NCBI GenBank assembly: GCA_033026295.1
Contig: CM065180.1
Coordinates: forward strand, 22,237,023-22,301,022
DNA: 64,000 bases
Reading direction: 5' to 3'
Origin: Channa striata
Taxonomy: Eukaryota > Chordata > Actinopteri > Anabantiformes > Channidae
In this document: piece by piece, positions 36,981 through 50,000 of the stretch
Position numbering within the stretch: position 1 is the first letter of the stretch
Layout: each line of letters begins with the position of its first letter
Position numbers and translations under genes: made by a program
Notes under the pieces: generated by a model
Databases searched by the model: none
Seen by the model: only the letters and a program-made list of their open reading frames with translations
Told to the model about the DNA's origin: nothing

Positions 36981-37068
36981 AATTATAGCGACACAGACGG
37001 GTTCACTGGAAGCAAACGAAAACACCGGGAGCTAAAGGGGCATTTTTCTAAAAACCACAGTCAACAAA

Positions 37069-39733
37069 ATGCCCAAAGTAAAGAGAAGTCGGAAGCCACC
37101 ACCGGACGGCTGGGAGCTTATTGAGCCCACACTGGACGAGCTGGATCAGAAAATGAGAGAAGGTAAGCTAATAAAAGGCGGTTCGTGTTCCAACGACGGC
37201 TTCTCATAACAACCGCATCGTGTAGCTAATGTTGAGCAGCGTTTTAGCCCCGACTCCTGGATTCTTGCCCCCTTTGAGCGGTTTTCCTAAATTATTATTC
37301 AGTTACAGGACGGATCATAACTAGGAAAAAGGAAATTTCGCTGTGAATGCGCAATGCGGAAAACAGCGGAACTGTTTTTGCTGGAAGGGGAATTAAAGCT
37401 TAGCTGTGCAAAAATGGCTGGTCGCTTAATTATAGAAAGAAAAAATCACATATTTGTAAAAACCAAAACAAGCGAAATTGGAGTCTAACTGATTTAAAAG
37501 AGCTAAATAACTTGCCTCAATAGCTGTAACATGTAATAGTTGTAAGATCCTGGAAATTGTAGAAATGTAATATCTGAGTGCAGAGTTTAAGTCAAACACC
37601 TGAAGAGTATATTAAAATATTATTAATGTTACCAACAGTTATGTTAGAAAGTTAAAGAGGAGTAAGAGTAGCTGAATACTGTACCAATGAGAAAACGCTG
37701 AATGTAACACTTTAGTCTCCAAGTATTCCGACAGGAGGGTGAACGTGTTTAAAATAACGCACAAAGGACTTGCCATCATTCAGTTTGGTCTTTTGCTGTC
37801 TTGTACTTTTTTGATAGATAGTGACTGTTTCCATAGAGATGAAAGAAAGAGAGTTGGAGAGACTGACGATGGGCGATAGACGCGTATTTACATACGGACA
37901 CATGGCGGAAAAGACTCAAAACGTTGCCCCAGGAACAGTGCAATAACTAAAAAATGTCCTCGGATGTGATGTCAATCAGATGTGACAATAAGATGTTTGC
38001 AGAGTTGTAATTTAATTTCTCCACAGCTAACGTTTCTCATTTGTTTTTTCCTCTGTCTCCCAGCTGAAACAGAACCTCATGAGGGCAAGCGAAAGGTGGA
38101 GTCGCTCTGGCCAATTTTCAGGCTGCATCATCAGCGAAGTCGTTATATCTTTGATCTCTTCTACAAAAGGAAAGCCATCAGCAGAGGTACACAGAGTTAA
38201 CTGTTAACTTTCCCCCTCCTAAAGTACACGACTAATGTTATTTATGCCATTTATCCTTGTAATGGAAGGTGACTAGACTCCCACATTCCCTAGCTTTCAA
38301 GTCCCTAAGATAATATCTAAATTGTTATCCAGAACAGTATCCTCATGCAAGAAGTAGATTCTCTGTATTTTAAATTAGATTTTGCATCATATTTGTCTGC
38401 GCCTGGTATGTAAAACCTGCTCTGCGCTGTTGTACTCCGCTTAGGCAGTGCTTTATTTTTCTTTGTGTCTCCTGGCAGAGTTGTATGAGTACTGTATAAA
38501 GGAAGGCTATGCAGACAAGAACCTGATTGCTAAGTGGAAGAAGCAGGGTTACGAGAACCTGTGCTGCTTGCGCTGCATCCAAACACGAGACACCAATTTT
38601 GGAACCAACTGTATCTGCAGAGTCCCCAAGAGCAAGCTAGAAGTTGTAAGTCTCTCCAAATCTTATTCAGTCACTCGCAAAACAGTCCTAGTGTGAGCTC
38701 GTTTTTAGAACGACGGCAACCATTAACTTACTGATAATCATGGCTGTGCACGTTTGTTTGTTAATGCTCCTAAATAGCACATTTTTGTTTTTGCCCCTCA
38801 ATAATTTTATCTTGTCATGCCACTGATTTTTGGTTTATTTTTATCTAAGTCTATGTGCAAACAATCCTGTAATTTCTGAAAGGCTATGAAAGAGGTCTTA
38901 TTCAGGCCTACCGGGCTCAGGCCCAGTCCCCAGCCCCCAGAGGTCAGAATGTCATGGCCCAGCACCTCTACAGTCACAAGTAATGACGCTGTTTGCAATA
39001 GGGATCACTGAGCATTCTGGGTGCCATTATTGTCTCCATTTTTTAGACAATAGGTCTAATTGTGGACTGAGAAATGACTCAAATCTTTGAGATTATTCTT
39101 AAACCCTTTTCAGCTACATGCAAATCAATAACTCCTGATTGTAGCTCTTCTAAAATCTCTCTTTTGACATCAGCTGATGCTGTTTGTGAATAGCAAGCAC
39201 CATCAGCTGATTGGTGTACAATAAAAACGTGATAGATTTTGACTTTGTTTTAACCTTTTAGAATTTTGTGTTTGTTGATATTTGTGTTTTTTGTGAATAT
39301 CAGATGAAAATTCAAGACAAATTTATGCAAAAAACCCAGAAATTGCAAACGGTGTCATTGTCTTTGTCTGTGACTCAAATTTAAGAAATCACCACAAAAC
39401 AGGAGGATGACAATACATGGTTTAAATTTTACAAAAAATAGAATACATTTGCAAAAATCCAATGATTACAAAACATTGAAAACTGCACATGTAAAATTAA
39501 CGCAGTGTGTTGCTGGATGACTGATGCAGTTTGACATGTCTGCCAGTTTTACTGTAATCATTTATTTGACATAATTGACACTCTGTATTCACTTTCCTAT
39601 ATGCTGTCATTATTGTACATAAACTAAGAGGTGTATTTCCTGTGTCTAACTCTGCTCTCCTGCGGTTTTTCCCTCCGCCTAGGGAAGGATCATTGAGTGC
39701 ACCCACTGTGGATGCAGAGGTTGTTCTGGATAA
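37069..39733 (+). CDS. bud31: Splicing-associated protein BUD31 (G10)
   Basis: A core component of the activated spliceosome (human BUD31/G10, yeast Bud31), acting in the nucleus near the U6/ISL region and the Prp19-related complex. There are four coding exons: 37069-37162, 38064-38186, 38479-38645 and 39683-39733. They total 435 bases, exactly 144 residues as in human. It begins [20 protein letters not shown] and includes the conserved [20 protein letters not shown] and [14 protein letters not shown] blocks. The cysteine-rich zinc-binding C-terminus has C101, C102, C105, C117, C119, C134, C137, C139 and C142, ending [11 protein letters not shown]. No cysteine is missing. There may be an unseen 5'UTR exon. 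Intron 3 (38646-39682) is about 1 kb of AT-rich DNA without a recognised repeat. Confidence 0.97.
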
Positions 39734-40064
39734 GCTGCAGTTTTTGGACATCAGGGCTCACATTGCCTCCATATGTGCACTCTCACAACTCTGAAGTCCT
39801 TATTTCAGTCACCAGAGGGGCCACATTGTCTGAAATACATCTTTTATGTGTGTATGTGCGCGCGCGTGCTTTTATACCTAACTAAAGCCCTCCTGTCCTA
39901 AAGCTCAAAAAGGAATTAATCCTGTCATTCCAGCTACTCACAGTCACTGTCAAGGTCAGTCTGGTGTGTTTTTTTTTCATTAAAGGGGGCTTGATAAGTT
40001 TTTTGTTTTTCTGTCATTTGACACCTGAAACTTTTTTCTTCGTTGTTATTGTAGTATAGGTTTA

Positions 40065-40070
40065 AATAAA
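40065..40070 (+). terminator. bud31: bud31 polyadenylation signal
   Basis: AATAAA about 330 bases past the stop, followed by an A-run and GT/T-rich sequence. It is the first canonical signal in the 3' flank. Confidence 0.7.
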
Positions 40071-43000
40071 AAAAAATGTTTTTGATCTTCTGGGTTTTTA
40101 TGTTTCCTCATCTCTAATTGACATTGATCTTATGAATGAAAAAAGAAGGCCACTGTTGCCTATAAATGTGAACATTTCATTTATTTGTTGTAATAAATGC
40201 ATGCAAATACAAACTCATACAAACAATACATGTTCATAACAAAACGAAAAAAGTGAGGGAAAGGCAGGTGTCAAAATATGTTAATGTGATTATTTCGTGA
40301 ACTAGGTAGAAGTATTTACGTATTTACATTTCATCAGCATGTATTTCATGACTAAAAGCAATTGAGTCAAGATCATTATTTTCCATTTTCTAAATATTTA
40401 AGAATTATGTGTGACAATAAAGGCCTTATTGGTTTCATTTCCAGCAGTGCTATAAAGTTTGTGAACCCTTTAAAATGTACGTGTACACCTGCTCTAATGT
40501 GAGTCCTTAAACTAGAGAAGAGACAAACAATGCCTTCAGTAACTGCTGCCGCTTCTTCACCAGCAACGCTTTCAAACACGCGTATAGTAAATGATGACAT
40601 GTCCTGCCCAAAAATCCTAAGGGAGAATTTTTTTTTATTACATTTAAACTTGCAAACTGAAGTACATGCAAACAAGACTATAGTGTTTCTGAGGCATTTA
40701 AGTTGAGTTTATGATTAAACAATTCTTTAGTGATTTACTCAAATGAACTTGTGATTATTTACTGCACAATATAAGTTATTAGGATGGGATAAACACTCTA
40801 AACAAGTTAACATCTCTTTCAGTTTGTATGATTTAAATTTATGACGGATCACACCAGACCCTGATTTTCTGACACACTGTATAGACTGGGAAAACTGTGT
40901 AAGATTTTATTAGTCTACTGTGGAGCAGGATTCCTTGTTCACTTGAGAATAGCATGTATTCCTCCATATGTGGTGACCTTTGCATTTCATCAGAGGCACA
41001 GGATCTTTATTGTTTCTCTGCAGTCATGTAATCAATACTAATCCTCAGGTGGTTCTGATGACGTGTGGGAGCTCTCCTTCTGTGCAGCTACTAAAGAATC
41101 AGCGCTGGTGTGATAAATCCTACAAAGTCAAACATACACAGAGAGCAGGACTGTTAAAATGTGAACCTTTATCTTTCACTCTGCCTCCGTTCCCCCTGCA
41201 GCCACAGCAGGATGCTAATGTGTTTTTAGATGAGCATTTATTATTCATGAAACCTCACGTTAGCACATCCCTCAGCTCTAAAGCAAGTCACACTGACATG
41301 AGCATGTTGGATAATTTGAGGTTTGCTGGTGATTTGGAGGTTGCATGCTTAGTGTGAAGCACCAGTGAGATAAATATCGATAACTCTTGCTGTTCCTAGA
41401 GAGACTCACAGGCTTCTTGTTTTCACGTCATTCCAAACAGGCTTTAGACTTTCAGGTCACAGGTCTTGGAAACAAATGACTTGGGGAGGTTGGGCTTTCA
41501 CCTCAATTCTAAGTTTGTTATTTGGCTCCAGATTTTTCTGATTTAAATCTGATAAAATTAATTTAACAATAAGAGTTTATTGGCTGCCAAGTTGAAATTT
41601 AAAAACTGACCTTAAATAAAGTAATTTGGTGTAATTATTAGATTCAAAACTTATGATCAGCAAAATAGCATTTGAGGCTGTTAAATTCAGCCCCATCGTT
41701 ACCTGCTGCACCATTAAAGCCACTGATGAAAGGAGTCATTCTGTACAAAGAGCCCCCTCCTCCTCTTGGAAGAGTTTTTGAGTTTATACATTTTACTTCA
41801 CATTTTAAATGCAGGACTTTCTTTACTAATGTATTGGTACGTTTTCTAAGTAAATGGTCTGAGAACTTCCTCCACCTAAAGCGAAGCAGACGATTAATTT
41901 GATGTTTATTTTTTCACATCCGTGCTAAATTATTTTAAACATTTAAATAATTACAACTAAAAACAACATTTCTAATGACTTCAAATAGTTTCCGATTGAT
42001 TTTCTTTACAGATTATTTTGTGGCTAATGTCTGTGGAATAGCTTAATTTATAACAAAGCTTCATATTTTGGGAGCATTGTCATTTTTATGCAAAAATCCA
42101 AATTTGTAAAATAATCAAAGCTCTCCAAAAAATGTAGTGGACCCTTTCCCTCTAAATGCAAACATCCCTAACAGTACAGTAAATAATATTCCAACAATAA
42201 TTGTTGTATTGTCACATTTAGCAAATTCATTCCCGAACAAAGAAACACTGAAACAAAAATAAAGTGAATTAAAATAATTTAATGAAATAAATGGATATTA
42301 CCAACATTACATAAAAGCATGAAGACATTCACATCGTGCTGTAATAAAATTACTGTTATATGGGGCTAAAAATTGTCACCACTTCATGATGAGTTAGTAA
42401 AAAAAAAAAAAAAACACATGATATGGCAACGTAAGGACACTGTGAAGACATGTCAAGCGCACTGTAGTATGGCTTCTTCATATTACATTCACATTTTTGC
42501 ATTAGAGGGATGAAAGCAAAAACAAAGAAGCCGTGTAACATCTGAGCAGAAAAAATATTATTCGAAAGGCGTCACATGCAGCAAAACAATCATTTAGGCA
42601 AAAGTAACACATTAGGTGGAATTAAAAATGTGAAATTTCTTCATATCAGGAAGGACCTTCATCCATTCACATTAAATCTTTGACCATGCAGTAATAAGTA
42701 CAGGATCACAGCTCCATCACTGACGCCACAGACTCGGAAACAGTAAAATCTAAAATACTATCAAAGATTTCTTATTTCTGCAATTCTCCAGTGTTTTACA
42801 AACAGAAAATTGGGTCTAATCAGCATAACGATCACGATCCAAATTGTATCCTAGAGCAATACATACAGAATAGTTGAGATTTGTTCATAGCAGACATCAA
42901 ACAAGGATTAAAATAAAGAGACAGTCCTAAATCACGTGTCGGACTTTTGAGTTTTGCTTTTGATGGCACAGGAAATGAACTCTTCCCAAAATAAAATCAA

Positions 43001-44043
43001 CACAAACACAACCTCACTGGTTGAGCCGCATCTTGTCCAACTGAAAAAAAAAAACAACATATTTGATCTAAAGGGGAGTTACATATCAATATCGATTCAC
43101 CCTGGCACAAGACAGTCTCATGCTGACACCACAACATTCCCACACAACTTTAAGACAACAGTGAAGTTCAATACACTTAGGGTTAAGTAGCTTGTTCCTC
43201 GTCGCGTGAGTAATATGCATGAAAATGGTCAGCTGGTCCCACATGGGGGAATATATCATTTCTCTGGACATGCACTAATCACGTGGAGCTGACCGGATCG
43301 AACTCGCACAGAAAATACACTTTCTCATTCACCACAACCCAAAAAAGCAGACTCCAGCAGACTCCGGGAATGTTAACTCTACTCCGACGTCGTGACTCCA
43401 TTCGGAACAAAGCTGCTTCCAAACATTCATGTGTTACAGCAGGAATGTGTGTCAAAATTCATTCACACACAGAAAACTCAAAGTGCAGGTGAGTGAAACA
43501 GATTTATATACATATTTAAAAAAAAAAAAAAAAACGGTTTTGGCCTTGGGCAGTTAGAGAAAGGCATGTCACAAAACCAGCTGTGAAAGCCTGCGGGGTG
43601 CTCAGACTTCGAGGACAGATTGCTGGGATGATATAATTGCTGACAAACTGCTAAGTGATTGGTGGGTGTTAACACAAAGATCTGCGATTTAACGTGTTAG
43701 CGAGCTGCACTTACGACACACAAACAGCCTCGTTGGATCGAGCTTTGTACCAACTGGCTCCAAGCGAGCCAGAGAAACGAACATTGTTTTTCCACGAAGG
43801 TGAAAAATGCACAAAAGGCTCAAAGGACAATAAATAGATTCAACCTTCATCTGCTCTGTTGTTTGCACGCGTGTGTGTGTGTGTGTGTGTGTGTGTGAGT
43901 GCCGACATGCTCAGGACCAAATACACTCAGCACTCGCAGAGATTGTCCTGAAACTAAAACTACTTCTGCCCTTATTAACATCACCTTAAAAACCAAAAGG
44001 GTCAAAGATGATTCCTGCTAAAATGTGATTTCCCAGAAAATTA
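40071..44043. other. Gene-poor interval bud31-smcr8, including smcr8 3'UTR
   Basis: About 4 kb of AT-rich DNA between converging bud31 and smcr8, with poly-A runs (for example 42400-42415 and 43520-43534). It has a (GT)n run at 43870-43897 and no recognisable protein on either strand. Part of it must be the smcr8 3'UTR, but the polyadenylation site cannot be fixed from sequence alone. Confidence 0.55.
43870..43897. repeat. (GT)n microsatellite
   Basis: About 14 GT units just downstream of the smcr8 stop, probably within its 3'UTR (read as CA on the transcript). Confidence 0.9.
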
Positions 44044-47000
44044 TTAGATTTTGTATAAAAGGCTGGTGGTGTAGTTAAAACTAAAACAAGGTGCTGCTGC
44101 GCTGCTCCCCGTGGACGGGTGTAGGTACTGCTGAGTGATGAGCTGGCTGAGGTAGAGCAGTATCCGACTGTCCTCCTCACTCAGCCCCAGCTGCTCCTGC
44201 AGGAAGCAGCGGCGCCGGCCCTCCACGACCTCGGGCCCCTCTGTGGAGCTGACCGGCAGGTGGAGGTGGTGGGTGAAGGTGAACAGGAAAGCCTTGGCTG
44301 CCAGGTGGCAGAGGGTGCCCTGCAGGTGAAGGAAGTAGGTGGAACCGCGGCGGATGTAGGTGCGGTGGTCAGCTATGTTGGGAAGGAGTTTGCCGCAGTA
44401 CGCTGGGCAGCGCATGGTTTTCTGGTCCGCATCGAGGATGGCGATGTAGCGGCTGTAGCGGGACAGCGAGTAAAGCATGCTGGAGCCCACAGGGGATGCC
44501 ACTCTGCCAGGGACAGAAAGAAAGAGCCATTGTATGAGACAAGTGCTGAAAGACTGTGCGTTTTCTTTGGAGGCTGCGATTTGTGGAGCTTCCATTCTAA
44601 CTGTGTGTATTTCTACTGTTCTGTCCAACTCCTTTACACTCAGAAGAATAAAAGAAGAATTTTGGTCGTTTTATCAATGAATCGTATTGTCCACAATCAC
44701 CAGACAGACAGTGTTTGTGCCCAGAGGCTGCATTTCCTCATCATGTCTGCATTATTTTCTCCTTTTCAGAAATGAACACTCCTTTAGTCTCTGTGTTAAA
44801 ACTATGTGTGACAGCTGCTCACGTTTCAGCCTTTTGCTCAGGTGTTTTTGTATAGTTACATCGGCACACATCTCCTAGTCTACCCCACAGCGCTGTTGAT
44901 CAAGGTTTCTTGAGCGACTGTAAACCACAGTAAATCAGGTTACTCTGCCCCACCCTCGGACATATGCTATACAGTGACATAAACACAGCTTTCTGACTTC
45001 TGTTTTTGTGTGTGTTTGCAGAGTGAACACGGGGGGGGGGTGCACATAGCTGATCCACAGTGGAAATTGTCTGTTTTTAAAACAACTTGCTTAGATTTCT
45101 AAGAGGAACTTTATGTTAGTTAAAATTTTTGTCAAACTTTAGGCAGATTTTTTTTTTATGAGGCTGCATCACCCCATTAGTGATTTCTTTCATTCATTTA
45201 CTTAACTGCATGTTTCTGTCTGCAGAAACAGAAATCCACCAGGGGAAAACCAGCTTTCCCAAAATAAGATCAAAATCAATCGAAATCATCATGGAAAATA
45301 AATATTTTCTCACCACTACCGGGTCTACACATTTGATGCGACTGTAATTTTATGTGTTAATCCCTTTAAAACGACTACAACGTTATGCAGTGCTCCTTTA
45401 ACTAAATGTCAAGGTTTGAGTTCATTGTTCCAGGCCATGTTGTGGACCCTGGGTGTCAGAATTCTGTATAGCAAAATTGTATGGTTATAAGAACATGTTG
45501 CTACAGACACACATTTGTTATAAATTGTGGGTTTTTGTTCATTTTTGTGCAGAAATGAGGATGTGAAATAGTGAAGCTCTCTAAATCTGAGCATGTCGTA
45601 ATACTTTGAGGAATTGACAGCCCACTCTGTCGTAAGCAAAGGGAGTTGAAATGAAAAAGATGTTCAAGGACGGACGAGAGGCTGGAGGTTTAATGACGGG
45701 TTGTGTGAGTCACTGAACACTGAGTCAGACTAGACAAGTCACATTAGATTAAGGTGTGATACAACCAACAGGAATATGCCATGATTTAAACCCTAATATG
45801 ATGGAGACTCTCCAGGATCCTGTGAGCGTCAACATTTTATCAGCAGTGTCAGTCATGAGAATATTTAGTCTATGATCAGTGTGTTTACATGCACTTAATA
45901 GTGATTAATCCTCTACTGGTTTTGAAAGAGTGCTCACATTTTAATTGTATATGAATCGAACATGCCCCTTCGTGGCTTTTGCTGTGAATCTTAGTGCTGT
46001 CAGCCTGCTCCAACAAAGACTAAGTCAAGTGGAGCTCCATTTTTACAGCACAAACTGCCAAATTGTCTTAAATTAAAAATAGAAATTAGAAATTAATAAG
46101 AAGCAGTTCACTTTGAAGTTTACGTGATACAATGTAAACTCAATAAATAATTAGCTGATTACAAAGTATTTCCATTCCACCCTACCTTTGCAAACCTATA
46201 AGTTTCCACCTCTGAAGGTCAGTGAGGGTAAACGGGCAGGACAGCCAGGCTTGAATCCTCTCTCCACATTTACCAGGAGCAGGTACAAACAGGGCCAGGG
46301 CAGCAACCAGCCGCCGGACTCTCCCCTCATCTGCCCCGAGCACCACCAGGGTCCTGCCGCTCAGCAGGCACCACAGAGCTTGAATGGCAAAGGGGTACTG
46401 TCGCACAAACCTCAGGGCTCCTTGTCCAGCCTTTCTCCTCTGACGCAGCGTCACCACCCCTCCGTAGCCGATAGGCGATGCAGCCCGGTCAGACCCGGTT
46501 GAAGCACTCATGGTGCAGTCTGACCCATCCTCCACTGAGGCGTGAGACACTGCATCACCGAGGAGCCCCGTGGGCAGCTCCAGTCCAGCTGCAGGACATT
46601 CTGAGCACGGAGAACCCACAGTGTAGTCATCCTGGATTGGAAGAAGGGCTTGGGGCTCCTGGTTGACCACCAGGATTTGGGAGGACTGATGAGGCGCCAT
46701 TTCTGGTGCCGAAGCCTCATACAGAAAACCCTCTTGGGCCATACAGCATGCTGCGTCAATTGGAACCAACAGGTCAGATTGAACCTCAGCAGCGAGTCCC
46801 TCACATTTGTCCTCTCGGCTGGCCTCCAGCTCAGACGCCACCTCCAGCAAAGACACAGGTGTCTGGTCTCCATCGTTTTCATCCTCCCCTGCAGTGGTCT
46901 CCATCTCTTCACTGCTGCTCTCCCTCTCCAGGTCAGTGTTATATTTGGGGTCAGGGGTCAAGTCAGAATCAGGATCAGGATCAGGATCAGGATCAGTACC

Positions 47001-50000
47001 TACTGACTTCATACTAGCAACACTGTGTAGCTTCTCTGACGGGCCTATCCCGCTCTTATCACTACTGAAGCTTCCTTTGGTCTCCTCTGAGCTCTCCTGG
47101 GTCTCCAGCGTCTGGTCTGAGGGGGACGAGTCCAAGTGGCTCTCCCCAAGCCTGAGCTCACTCTCAGGCGTGTGGCTGGTTTCAGAGACTGGGTCCTGAG
47201 CCTCTCGGTGTACCAGTGCCTGTAGGTCTACAGGTTCAGGTCCTAGTACAATAGGAGGTGGATTTAGTAAGGTGTAGTTGTCAACAGCATGATTCACAGC
47301 GCAGAATGGTCGTAGTGTTCCTACATCCTCCTCCTCCTCATCACCAAGGTCCTCCTCAAACAGGAAGTCAGTGACTCGCAGTTTCCTGCGTAGTGCCCTG
47401 TCCAGACGCCGTGTGTGCAGGTAACACAGGTCTCCCCGGAAACTCCTCTCTGTCTCCTTAAGGAGCTCCATGGTGGCCTCGTAGAACGTCTCGTCACACA
47501 GCTCTTGGAGAGTCTTCAGGCGTTTATCAAAACACTTCGCAGACTTGGCTTTGATCAGCTGGGGCGTGTAGGATGGCCTGCGTTTTATGGCCTCGTCTTC
47601 CTCCTCCTCCGCTCCTCCATTACCTCCTTCGATCTCAGCCCGACCCTGCCTTTCCTCCTCCTTGCCCACTTTGTTGGCGTAGCTGAAGGGGCCAGAGAAC
47701 TTGGCGTATTTGTCTAACAGCTCCTCACACTCGCTCAGGCATTCGGCCATGCACTTCTGGCAGGTGACAGCGTGAGGGTCCCGGCGTGGGTGGCGGTGGT
47801 AGGAGCTGATCTGTCTCAGCAGGTCTCGGTGTTCATAAATGCTCTTTTCCACATTTGCGAGCTCGTTTGCCTTCTCCACTGCATGAGCAGAGTACATGCA
47901 CTGAGGCCCTGCCTCTCTCTGCAGGCCCTCCTCCCTCTGCAGCACAGAGTGAGTGTACCTGAGGAGAACACAACAGGGTCACTTCATGTCTCCATATTTC
48001 ATCAAGAAAAGCAGCAGAGTTACAACAAAACAACAACAAAAAAAACACACAAAACCTGCAGCTGGGAACATTTTGAAAGCAAAGAATAGGTATGAAATTG
48101 TTTTCATACCTAATTATTATGTTACCTAATAATTATTTGTTTTATATAGGATGGGAAATACACAGCATGTACATGTAATACGATATATTCTTTTACATGC
48201 AGGAAACTATGTTAATAAGGTTCATTAAGTATTTTTACCTCTACTCGTTGAGTAGAGCATAAAATGATGATACTGCATTACAATATAATTTTTCTCTAGA
48301 AATCTAAAAGAAATGTTTTTTCTGTTTTAGGCCTATAACAAACATTAACCTACTGACACTGAACTTTAATTATGTGCACTTCACTTCCACAAAAAGTGAT
48401 ATTTTACCAACATGGAGCAGAAACTCGTGTTGGCTGACTGTAACATTAACTCCAACACCGCCGCTATAAGATATTTTCAATATTCAGGGGAAAAAATATT
48501 GTTTCCTGCTATGTAACATTATACCTCGTTTACTCATTCGATGATAAAACAAAGTTCTGGCTACAAGGTCAATCTACAAAAAAAGTGAATTAATGCCAAT
48601 TACAAATTCCACAGAAAACATCTCTATGTCAGTCCAATTCAAGTTTAGTCCTAAAAAAAAAAAAAATCAAATATTTGGGAATATGGATTACAGGCAATTA
48701 AGTTGATCTCTACAAGACAAATGATCAACTTCTACTGTCTGAAACAAAGTGTGATTTTAAACGATGGGAATGGATACCTCTCTCTGGGGGGTAGGGTAAA
48801 CGGGATAAAATTTTATATATTTACAAAATGTTTTATATTTCTTTCAGTGTGTTCCAATCTTTCTGACTAAATCCTTCTTTAATATTCTAAATAGCCAATT
48901 TCCCTGCTTTGTATGGAATAAGAGGGGGGCACGAATGAGGCAAAGTATATATAAGAAATCACGGGAAACGGTGGTATGTGACTACCAAATTTTCTGTATT
49001 ATCACTGGGCTCCCACTGTCAGGGCAGTGATCTACTGGACACAAGAGGATGTCACTAAACCCCAATGGGTGACTATGGAAATAACAGAGACAATGCTTTT
49101 GGAATATGGTATCATTTCACTAGATCATCTCTATACCGACAGCTTTTTCAGTTCATTTGAACAGCTGGTGCAAACATTCAATATCCCTAAAACACATTTC
49201 TACAGGTACCTGCACCTTATTTGCTTAAACTTCTATCCCCTCATCTTTTAGATTTCCAAATGTAAAGTGAATGTTAAGAAGACCCGAAGTACAATATATG
49301 ACTGAAGACACTCAAAAGTAAATGGGAGGAAGATTTACAAGAGGATATCACGGAGGAACTTTGGTAAGAGATTCTGCATAGAATCGACTCCTCCTCAGTC
49401 TGCCTGAAACACGCTGTAATTCAATTTAAAATTGTTCTTTGTCTTCATTGGTCTAAGGCAAGACTGTCGAAAATTCTGGAAGTTTTGGAGTTTTATTTTT
49501 GATGTTCTATCAAAAATATGTAAAATCCCACTGGAACCATCTCCCTTCATCGTCCTGTTTGATGTGCGCTCAAGGTAGCATATTTTACAATTATTGGATG
49601 GATTGTCATGAACATTCATATGACGACTGCTAAAGAGGTTGTCCCCTAACTTCATTCTTTAATACCACCATGAGGTTAATATTCATGATTTTTAGACATA
49701 TATATATCCCCAATATATCCTCAATTTAGTCATCCTCTGAGTTCTCATTTAACACTATCACAAGGCGAATTTTTATATTTCGATATATGCTAAATATGGT
49801 TGCCTAACTTTGAAGAAGTGAATGTTATAAGGAAATTATTCTAAAATCTGCAATTTATTGTGAAATTTTGTGCCACCAAATTATGTTCAGGTGGGATCTG
49901 AGTTAATAGTTTTAATCAACTAATTTTCGACCATTAGATTGGCCTTTTGCCCAAATCAAATTTAATGCTTTAGAATATTAAACTAATAATGTGCTTACAC

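Larger units (their letters stand above)
35731..37068. promoter_or_regulatory. Divergent promoter region pdap1 / bud31
   Basis: About 1.3 kb separates the two start codons, which face away from each other. The two outer ends contain inverted copies of the same sequence: ATTCGTAGCTTCCGAT at 35864-35879 and its complement at 36529-36544, with GGAA/TTCC ETS-like cores. A perfect CRE is at 36973-36980. AT-rich sequence with weaker repeats fills the middle. This fits a divergent promoter of two housekeeping genes. Confidence 0.6.

Noticed and set aside
46188..47717. Plus-strand open frames opposite smcr8 exon 2
   Set aside because: They are shadows of a 1.77-kb coding exon on the minus strand; no independent domain is visible.
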